Of a stretch of 29,370 nucleotides of DNA, positions 14,698 to 20,730 are shown piece by piece. Each line of letters begins with the position of its first letter. The stretch's first letter is position 1. The stretch covers positions 1 to 29,370 of the forward strand of contig CAZFZL010000002.1 of the NCBI GenBank assembly GCA_964523005.1, given 5' to 3'. The notes beneath the pieces were generated by a model. It made no database searches, had not been told where the DNA came from, and saw only the letters and a program-made list of their open reading frames with translations. Source of the stretch: UMGS1307 sp964523005. GTDB taxonomy: Bacteria > Bacillota > Clostridia > Oscillospirales > CAG-382. A program made the translations under genes and the position numbers.

Positions 14698-15876
14698 TTA
14701 TTTTGTTATTTCGCTCAGGTACGATGTACCGCAGCACGGCGCGTCAACGCCGAACGCTTCGCAGACCGTCGCAGCAGTATCTGCGAACGTCGCTCGCGTT
14801 TTGAGGTCGGTCGGGACGATGCCGTCGAAGTATACGAGCAGCGGCGTGTATTCACGTGAATGGTCGGTGCTCGGGGTGAGCGGATCGCAACCGTGGTCGG
14901 CGGTGATGATCAGAAGATCGTCCGGACGCATCCTCTCAATAAATCGCGTGAGGAACGCGTCGAATTCACTCAGCGCCGCGGCATAGCCGTCGACGTTGTT
15001 ACGGTGGCCGTACAGCATATCGAAATCGACGAGATTCGTAAAGCACAGCCCGCAAAAATCCCTGCCGATAAGCTTATCGAGCGCCGCCATGCCCTCGCGG
15101 TTGTTCTTCGCCGTTATTGCTTCGGTTATGCCGCGCGAGGCGAAAATGTCTTTGATCTTTCCGACGGAGATCACGTCAAGCCCGGCTTTTTGCAGCAGAT
15201 CGAGCATCGTAACGCCGGGTACTTCGAGCGAATAGTCATGTCGGTTCGCCGTGCGGTAATAATCCGGTGCCGTTCCGAGAAACGGGCGCGCGATGACGCG
15301 GCCGACGCCGTATTTGCCCTTGAGCAGTTTGCGCGCCGTGAGGCATATCGAATACAGCTCATCAAGCGGTACGATCTGCTCGTGGGCAGCTATCTGGAAG
15401 ACGCTGTCGGCAGAGGTGTAGACTATGAGCTTTCCCGTTTCGCAGTGCTCACTGCCGAAGTCTTTTATGACCTGCGTACCGGAATACGGCTTGTTCGCGC
15501 CTTCTATCCAGCCGCGGCCGACAAGGCGTGAAAACTCATTCATAAGCTCGTCCGGGAATCCGTTCGGGAAGGTCGGGAGCGCTTCGTGCGAGATCACGCC
15601 GGCGATCTCCCAGTGACCGACCGTCGTATCCTTACCGCGGCTCTGCTCCGCCATGCTCCCGTACGCGCCCTTTACGGCTGCGCCGGAGCGTGAAACGATA
15701 TTTATCCTGTCGAGCCCCAGCGAGCGCATGGTCGGTATATCGAGCATCGCGCTCGTACAGACGGAACGGTAGGTGTTGCTGCCGATGTCGGAAAAATCCG
15801 CCGCGTCCGGAAGCTCACCTATTCCGAAGCTGTCGAGCACTGTAAGAAAAATGCGTCTGAAAGCTTTTATCATCAC
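14698..15876 (-). CDS. deoB: Phosphopentomutase
   Basis: Converts ribose 1-phosphate or deoxyribose 1-phosphate to the 5-phosphate during nucleoside salvage. It is a two-manganese enzyme of the alkaline phosphatase superfamily. It is 392 residues, normal length. The metal-binding N-terminal motif VLDSFGIGELPDA has Asp15; the phospho-acceptor threonine lies in GKDTTVGHWEIAG; the second metal cluster is in ITADHGCDPLTPSTDHSREY. Two adjacent ATG codons begin it; the first, at 15876, is used by convention. It is the first gene of the minus-strand operon, about 25 nt from the predicted transcription start. Confidence 0.96.
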   Translation of the reverse strand: MMIKAFRRIFLTVLDSFGIGELPDAADFSDIGSNTYRSVCTSAMLDIPTMRSLGLDRINIVSRSGAAVKGAYGSMAEQSRGKDTTVGHWEIAGVISHEALPTFPNGFPDELMNEFSRLVGRGWIEGANKPYSGTQVIKDFGSEHCETGKLIVYTSADSVFQIAAHEQIVPLDELYSICLTARKLLKGKYGVGRVIARPFLGTAPDYYRTANRHDYSLEVPGVTMLDLLQKAGLDVISVGKIKDIFASRGITEAITAKNNREGMAALDKLIGRDFCGLCFTNLVDFDMLYGHRNNVDGYAAALSEFDAFLTRFIERMRPDDLLIITADHGCDPLTPSTDHSREYTPLLVYFDGIVPTDLKTRATFADTAATVCEAFGVDAPCCGTSYLSEITK

Positions 15877-15906
15877 ATGAGGTGCCTTTCTTCAAGTACA
15901 GTATAT

Positions 15907-15934
15907 ATTATAGCTCAATTGCGCTTTCTGTCAA
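15907..15934 (-). promoter_or_regulatory. Promoter of the deoB operon
   Basis: Minus-strand TTGACA (15929-15934), 16-nt spacer, TATAAT (15907-15912). Predicted start is near 15900, leaving a very short leader for deoB. Confidence 0.85.
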
Positions 15935-15970
15935 TCGTTTTGACGAAAAAAGGCTTTTTGCTTTCGGTTG

Positions 15971-16000
15971 TTGCTTTTTTATACGGCGAGGTGCTATACT
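15971..16000 (+). promoter_or_regulatory. Promoter of the namZ-like gene
   Basis: Plus-strand TTGCTT (15971-15976), 18-nt spacer, TATACT (15995-16000). It is divergent from the deoB promoter, with the -35 boxes about 36 nt apart. Confidence 0.6.
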
Positions 16001-16030
16001 GTAAGCATAAAGCGATGAAGGGCTGACGGT

Positions 16031-17152
16031 ATGAAGAACGTGAGATGCGGCGCGGACTGCGCAAAAGAGCTGCTTGATAAGCTGAAAAAAGCGAGGATCG
16101 GACTTATAACGAACGATGCGGCGCGCTGCGCCGACGGCACGGCGGTTTCCGAAATGCTTCTGCGGCGCGGAGGCCTCACCGCACTTTTTGCGCCGGAGCA
16201 CGGAATATCGCTTTCGTCACAGGCAGGCGAAAAGCTCGGCGATACATTCCGCGAAGATGTTCCGGTGTACAGCCTTTACGGCAGCGTTACGGCGCCTACG
16301 GATGAAATGCTCGAAGGCATCGATGTGCTAATCGCCGATCTGCAGGATGTCGGAGCGCGGTTTTATACCTATCTGTACACTGTCACGCGCTCGATGAAGG
16401 CGGTGGCGCGTGCAAATATTCCGTTCATCGTGTTCGACCGCCCGAACATGGTCTCCTGCAGGATCGAGGGCGAGCTGCTCGATGAAAAATACGCCTCGTT
16501 CGTCGGCGAATACGCCGTGCCGACGCGGTACGGGCTGACTGTCGGCGAGTTTGCGCGCTATATAAACGAAAAAAAGCACATCGGCGCCGATCTGACGACA
16601 GTGTGCTGCGAAGGTTATAACGGAAATATGTATTTTGACGACACCGGGCTTGACTTTTATAAGCCGTCGCCGAATATCGTTTCGCCCGAAGCGGCTCTCG
16701 TTTACAGTGCTACGTGCATTTTTGAATCTGTGTTGAATGTCTCGGAGGGGCGCGGCACCGACAGTCCGTTTTCGCTCGTGGGTGCGCCGTTCATCGACAA
16801 AAACGCGCTGTGCCGTCAGATGAGCTCATTCGGGCTTGACGGCGTGTGCTTTACGCCGGAGCGTTTTACGCCGTGCTCTTCAAAGCACGCCGGGACGGAG
16901 TGCGGCGGCATAAGGATAAAAGTCACCGATAAAAGGCGGTTTTCGCCGTTTAAATGCTGCGTTTTTCTTTTCGATACGCTTCGCCGTGATTATCCGCTCG
17001 AAATATCGGAAAGCACCAACATACGGCTTTTCGGCACGCGGCGGCTGCTCGACGGCGCGAGCCCTGAGGCGCTGATCCTTCAAGCCGCAGAAACCTCGCG
17101 ATCGTTTGCCCGCGAGGCGGAAGGCTTCAGGCTGTACGGGTGGGAAGATTGA
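16031..17152 (+). CDS. namZ: NamZ-like exo-beta-N-acetylmuramidase (DUF1343, GH171)
   Basis: A DUF1343 protein of 373 residues. Characterised members (NamZ, GH171) release N-acetylmuramic acid from the non-reducing end of peptidoglycan fragments. The family motifs are in order: FAPEHGISL (E56-H57), VYSLYG, DVLIADLQDVGARFYTYLYT, IVFDRPN, GEYAVPTRYGLTVGEFARYI, FYKPSPNIVSPEAALVY and LNVSEGRGTDSPFSLVGAPFID. The N-terminus MKNVRCGADCAKELL starts directly at the fold and shows no signal peptide or lipobox, whereas many relatives are exported. AAGGG lies 8 nt before the ATG. The gene is monocistronic, with its own promoter and terminator. No MurNAc transporter or MurQ-like etherase is next to it, so the role in wall recycling is inferred from family alone. 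Confidence 0.88.
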   Translation: MKNVRCGADCAKELLDKLKKARIGLITNDAARCADGTAVSEMLLRRGGLTALFAPEHGISLSSQAGEKLGDTFREDVPVYSLYGSVTAPTDEMLEGIDVLIADLQDVGARFYTYLYTVTRSMKAVARANIPFIVFDRPNMVSCRIEGELLDEKYASFVGEYAVPTRYGLTVGEFARYINEKKHIGADLTTVCCEGYNGNMYFDDTGLDFYKPSPNIVSPEAALVYSATCIFESVLNVSEGRGTDSPFSLVGAPFIDKNALCRQMSSFGLDGVCFTPERFTPCSSKHAGTECGGIRIKVTDKRRFSPFKCCVFLFDTLRRDYPLEISESTNIRLFGTRRLLDGASPEALILQAAETSRSFAREAEGFRLYGWED

Positions 17153-17157
17153 AGTTT

Positions 17158-17202
17158 AAAAATCATCCCTTTTGCATTTTCAGCAAGAGGGATGATTTTT
17201 TT
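17158..17202. terminator. Bidirectional intrinsic terminator between namZ and glnS
   Basis: A 13-bp perfect stem (17158-17170 with 17188-17200) with A-run and T-run flanks. The loop contains a further TTGC/GCAA pairing. It serves namZ on the plus strand and glnS, which ends at 17213, on the minus strand. Confidence 0.9.
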
Positions 17203-17212
17203 GTTCGATACT

Positions 17213-18847
17213 TTATTTATATGAGTCTTTCAGCCCGACGATGCGCAGGAACATGTCGGGATTTTTGCTGTCGCGGCAGAAGTATCCGGTGCGCACAAAC
17301 TGCAGCTGCTCGCCCGGCTTTGCCTCGGCGACGGCTTTTTCAAACCGGCACCCGTCAAGCGTCACGGCTGAGTCGGCGTTGAGATAATCGTCGTACGTTT
17401 TGCCTTCTTCGATGTCGCCGGTGTTTTCGAGAGTAAACAGCTTGTCGTAGAGCGTTACGCTTCCGGTGAAGCTGTCTGCGGTGCTGAGCCAGTGTATCGT
17501 TCCCTTGATCTTTCTGCCGTCGACGGGGTTGTTGTTGCGGCTTTCAAGGTCGGCGGTGACGGTGATGTCTTTGATGCTTCCGTCTTCGTTTTTCGTGAAT
17601 CCGGTGCATTTCACTATATACGCGCCCATCAGACGCACCTCGCAGTCCGGCTTGAGCCGGAAGAATTTGGGGGGCGGCGCGTCGGAAAAATCGCTGCGGT
17701 CGATATAAAGCTCACGCGTGAACGGAATCTCGCGCGTTCCGGATTCGGGGTCGTTCGGATTGTTTGGAAGGCTGAAATATTCGGTCTTGCCCTCAGGATA
17801 GTTTTCCACAGTCACTTTTACGGGGTCGAGAACGGCGATGCGGCGCGGCGCGGAGGTGTTAAGCTCCTCACGCAGACAGTGCTCAAGCAGTCCGGCATCG
17901 ACGATGCTGTTGTTCTTTGCGACACCGACTCTGCCGATAAAATCAAGTATAGAGCTCGCAGTATAGCCGCGCCGTCTCAGTCCGCAGAGCGTCGGCATAC
18001 GCGGATCGTCCCAGCCGTCGACAAATCCCGATTCGACGAGCGCGCGCAGGGAACGCTTTGACATGACGGTGTAGGTGATGTTGAGCCGCGCGAATTCGAT
18101 CTGACGCGGCTTTGACGGAACGTCAACGTGCTCTATGACCCAGTTGTACAGCGGACGGTGATCTTCGTATTCGAGTGAGCAGAGGCTGTGCGTTATACCC
18201 TCTAGCGCGTCCTGTATCGGATGGGCAAAGTCGTACATCGGGAAGATACACCATTTTTTGCCTTGTCTGTGATGGTCTATATAGCGGATGCGGTAAAGCA
18301 CCGGGTCGCGCATATTGAAGTTGCCCGATGCAAGGTCAATCTTCGCGCGAAGCGTGTATTTTCCCTCCGGGAACTCACCGTTTCTCATCCGGCGAAACAG
18401 ATCGAGGCTTTCCGAAGCCGGTCTGTCGCGGTACGGCGAAACGGCAGGACGCCGCAGGTCGCCGCGGTATTCGCAAAACTGCTCCGGCGTCAGCTCACAG
18501 ATGTATGCAAAGCCGTCGGTGATGAGCTTTTCTGCAAGCAAGTACGTCTTTTCAAAATAGTCCGAGCCGTAATAGAACCTGTCGCCCCAGTCGAATCCGA
18601 GCCAGTGGATGTCTTCTTTTATCGCGTCTACGAATTCGGTGTCTTCTTTCGCCGGGTTGGTGTCGTCCATGCGCAGATTGCAGATCCCGCCGTATTTTTC
18701 AGCCGTTGAGAAGTCTATCACGAGCGCTTTGCAGTGACCGATATGAAGATAACCGTTCGGCTCAGGCGGGAAACGGGTGTGTATTTTCAGCTCCGGATCT
18801 TTTCTGAGATCTTCTTCTATAAATTCATTTATAAAATTATTTTCCAT
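17213..18847 (-). CDS. glnS: Glutaminyl-tRNA synthetase
   Basis: A class Ib synthetase charging tRNA-Gln directly. At 544 residues it is close to the E. coli-type length. The HIGH motif is in NGYLHIGHCKA (residues 35-38); RMDDTNPAKED is the acceptor/ATP site that marks GlnRS over GluRS; the KMSKS-type loop is VMSKRSL; and WDDPRMPTLCGLRRRGY is diagnostic. The beta-barrel anticodon-binding domain fills the C-terminal third. A GGAAAAG-type site precedes the ATG, 17 nt after gltX. Many Bacillota lack GlnRS and use GatCAB; its presence suggests direct charging, although GatCAB could exist elsewhere. Confidence 0.96.
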   Translation of the reverse strand: MENNFINEFIEEDLRKDPELKIHTRFPPEPNGYLHIGHCKALVIDFSTAEKYGGICNLRMDDTNPAKEDTEFVDAIKEDIHWLGFDWGDRFYYGSDYFEKTYLLAEKLITDGFAYICELTPEQFCEYRGDLRRPAVSPYRDRPASESLDLFRRMRNGEFPEGKYTLRAKIDLASGNFNMRDPVLYRIRYIDHHRQGKKWCIFPMYDFAHPIQDALEGITHSLCSLEYEDHRPLYNWVIEHVDVPSKPRQIEFARLNITYTVMSKRSLRALVESGFVDGWDDPRMPTLCGLRRRGYTASSILDFIGRVGVAKNNSIVDAGLLEHCLREELNTSAPRRIAVLDPVKVTVENYPEGKTEYFSLPNNPNDPESGTREIPFTRELYIDRSDFSDAPPPKFFRLKPDCEVRLMGAYIVKCTGFTKNEDGSIKDITVTADLESRNNNPVDGRKIKGTIHWLSTADSFTGSVTLYDKLFTLENTGDIEEGKTYDDYLNADSAVTLDGCRFEKAVAEAKPGEQLQFVRTGYFCRDSKNPDMFLRIVGLKDSYK

Positions 18848-18864
18848 TCTCTTTTCCTTTCTTA

Positions 18865-20514
18865 TCAGCGAACTGCGTATGAAAGCAGCCTGCTCCTGAC
18901 CCTCTCGGCTCCGAGTATCTGCATAACAGCGTAAAGGTCGGGAGAGCTGAGCCTGCCCGTGACGGCGACACGGATGAACATACTTACGTCCGCTACGCTG
19001 CCCTTGTAGCTTTCAGGCGACAGCTTATATTCCTTCATGTCGGGGCAGAAGCCGAAGTCCTGCGCCGTTTGCTTGATCTTTTCAAACCACGCGTTCTGAT
19101 CGTCAGCTGGGTCATAAGCGTCCGCAAATGTCTTCAGCACACCCGAAACATCGGATGCGGCGAAGTCGTCGGGGATGCTGTCTTCGATACAAAACAGCCC
19201 GTCGTAGAAGAACGAAACGTAATTTTTGACCTCCGACCACTGACCGAAGTCCTTGCGCGGCTTTTTGCCGCCTCTGCCTATCGAAAGAATGCTCAGCGCG
19301 TATTGTTCGTTTTTCTTGAGAAGCGCCGCAAACGGCGCGTTATATTCCTCAGCCCATGCGCAAACACTGTCATAGACTGCCTTTGCGCTCATGCGCGAGA
19401 CGGTGGTCTTGCATATGTCGCTGAGCTTGTCGGAATCGAAAAGCGAGCCTGATACAGGCATTTTCTTAGTTGAGAACGGGAACTCGTCCGCGTCGGCGAC
19501 GGGGTTTGCCGCGCGCCATTCCTCAAAGTTGGAATTGAGGAGAGTGAGTATATAATCCCTGAGCGCCGCATTCGGGAAACCGCCGCTGATATAATAATCA
19601 AGCGCCGCTTCGGGGTGACGGCGTTTTGAAAGCTTGACCTTGTTGCCGTTTTCAAGCTTCAGCACGAGCGCTGTATGGCAATATTTAGGAAGTTTGAAGC
19701 CGAGCGCCTTGAAAAGCTGGATGTGGAACGGAAGGCTCGGCAGCCATTCTTCGCCTCTTACGACGTGCGTGGTGCGCATGAGGTGGTCGTCGATGGCGTG
19801 TGCGAAGGCGTAGGGCGGTGTTCCGTCCGATTTCATGATGATATGATCCCTGTCATTCTCGGTGATCTCGACTTCGCCCTTTATCTGGTCGTTGAATTTG
19901 AATTTATGCTTAGGGCTTGCGCCGTCGTCACATCTGAAGCGAAGCACGAACGGTACGCCGGCATCGAGCTTTTGTTGAATTTTTTCGATAGGAGCGTCGC
20001 GCCATACTGCCCATTTCCCGTAGTATCCGGGGTCTGCTTTTTCGGATTCCTGCTGAGCGCGGATGGCTGTAAGCTCATCGGCAGAGCAGAAGCACGGGTA
20101 TGCTTTGCCCTCGCTGACGAGCTTTTTCGCGTATGTTTTGTATATTTCTTTTCGCTGCGACTGTACATACGGCCCGTAATCGCCGTGACCGCCGTTCATG
20201 TCGGCGCCTTCGTCGAAGTGCACGCCGACCTTGTCGAGCGCGGTGACGATAGTCTTTATCCCGTCGGCGATCTCACGCTTCTGGTCGGTGTCCTCGATGC
20301 GCAGATAGAACACGCCGCCGGAACGGTGCGCTATGCGTTCGTCGACGACCGCCTGATACAGTCCTCCGAAATGGACATATCCGGTCGGACTCGGCGCAAA
20401 ACGCGTCACGCCGGCGCCCTCCGGCAGCTTTCTCGGAGGATACATTTCCTCAAGCTGCTCCGGAGTATACTGCACTGATGGATACAGGACATCGGCAAGC
20501 TCAGAATAATTCAT
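18865..20514 (-). CDS. gltX: Glutamyl-tRNA synthetase, divergent clostridial type
   Basis: Charges tRNA-Glu. It is 549 residues, somewhat longer than the usual 460-490. It starts MNYSELADVLYPSVQYTPEQ and has FAPSPTGYVHFGGLYQAV, so HIGH reads HFGG (residues 48-51) and the usual ARTALFN is replaced by LYQAVVDERIA. RIEDTDQKRE and the KLSKRRHPEA loop (KMSKS) are clear, and AHAIDDHLMRTTHVVRGEEWLPS is canonical. This matches a clostridial GluRS clade as I recall it. The ATG at 20514 is chosen because the conserved family start lies there; the in-frame upstream codons have no ATG and no family support. Its GGAAG ribosome binding site lies in a hairpin. Confidence 0.93.
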   Translation of the reverse strand: MNYSELADVLYPSVQYTPEQLEEMYPPRKLPEGAGVTRFAPSPTGYVHFGGLYQAVVDERIAHRSGGVFYLRIEDTDQKREIADGIKTIVTALDKVGVHFDEGADMNGGHGDYGPYVQSQRKEIYKTYAKKLVSEGKAYPCFCSADELTAIRAQQESEKADPGYYGKWAVWRDAPIEKIQQKLDAGVPFVLRFRCDDGASPKHKFKFNDQIKGEVEITENDRDHIIMKSDGTPPYAFAHAIDDHLMRTTHVVRGEEWLPSLPFHIQLFKALGFKLPKYCHTALVLKLENGNKVKLSKRRHPEAALDYYISGGFPNAALRDYILTLLNSNFEEWRAANPVADADEFPFSTKKMPVSGSLFDSDKLSDICKTTVSRMSAKAVYDSVCAWAEEYNAPFAALLKKNEQYALSILSIGRGGKKPRKDFGQWSEVKNYVSFFYDGLFCIEDSIPDDFAASDVSGVLKTFADAYDPADDQNAWFEKIKQTAQDFGFCPDMKEYKLSPESYKGSVADVSMFIRVAVTGRLSSPDLYAVMQILGAERVRSRLLSYAVR

Positions 20515-20526
20515 ATTAATAATGGC

Positions 20527-20581
20527 TTCCGCGCGGCATACGGCGCGGAACGCAGACCGAAGGATCAACCTTATGATCTGC
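20527..20581 (-). promoter_or_regulatory. Structured gltX leader that pairs the Shine-Dalgarno
   Basis: On the minus strand the leader has two successive hairpins. The first runs from 20581 to 20552 (GCAGA/TCTGC outer stem, AAGG/CCTT inner pairs). The second runs from 20550 to 20527, a perfect 8-bp stem TTCCGCGC/GCGCGGAA with an 8-nt loop. Its 3' arm contains GGAAG, the only SD-like sequence near the ATG. A stronger AAAGGAG lies further up but has no start codon after it. This could be translational control of gltX. No T-box signature is present. Confidence 0.5.
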
Positions 20582-20607
20582 AGCTCCTTTAAGTTTATAA
20601 TAATATA

Positions 20608-20636
20608 GATATACCATATCAAAGGCGTTATGTCAA
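20608..20636 (-). promoter_or_regulatory. Promoter of gltX-glnS
   Basis: Minus-strand TTGACA (20631-20636), 17-nt spacer, TATATC (20608-20613). It is back to back with the alaS promoter, and transcription starts near 20601. Confidence 0.78.
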
Positions 20637-20656
20637 TAAATAAACGCAAAAATACC

Positions 20657-20685
20657 TTGACAAAGACAGCATGGCGGCTTATAAT
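20657..20685 (+). promoter_or_regulatory. Consensus promoter of the alaS operon
   Basis: Plus-strand TTGACA (20657-20662), 17-nt spacer, TATAAT (20680-20685): a perfect consensus. It is only 20 nt from the divergent gltX -35 box. The leader is about 40 nt, too short for a T-box. Confidence 0.93.
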
Positions 20686-20688
20686 GAC

Positions 20689-20706
20689 AGTCGTAAAAAT
20701 ACGACT
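20689..20706 (+). other. 5'-end hairpin of the alaS transcript
   Basis: AGTCGTA (20689-20695) pairs perfectly with TACGACT (20700-20706) across a 4-A loop, at the predicted transcript start. A role in mRNA stability is possible. No U tract follows, so it is not a terminator. Confidence 0.5.
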
Positions 20707-20730
20707 TGAAGTCAGGAGATATCATCCGAA

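Noticed and set aside
19675..20478. A 267-codon plus-strand frame
   Set aside because: Antisense to the conserved part of gltX; no ribosome binding site or domain.
20515..20649. N-terminal extension of gltX by 45 codons
   Set aside because: The extra residues cover the promoter and leader hairpins and resemble no GluRS N-terminus; the family start fits the ATG at 20514.
20515..20730. T-box or other known riboswitch before gltX/alaS
   Set aside because: No T-box core, specifier or antiterminator sequence on either strand; leaders are too short.
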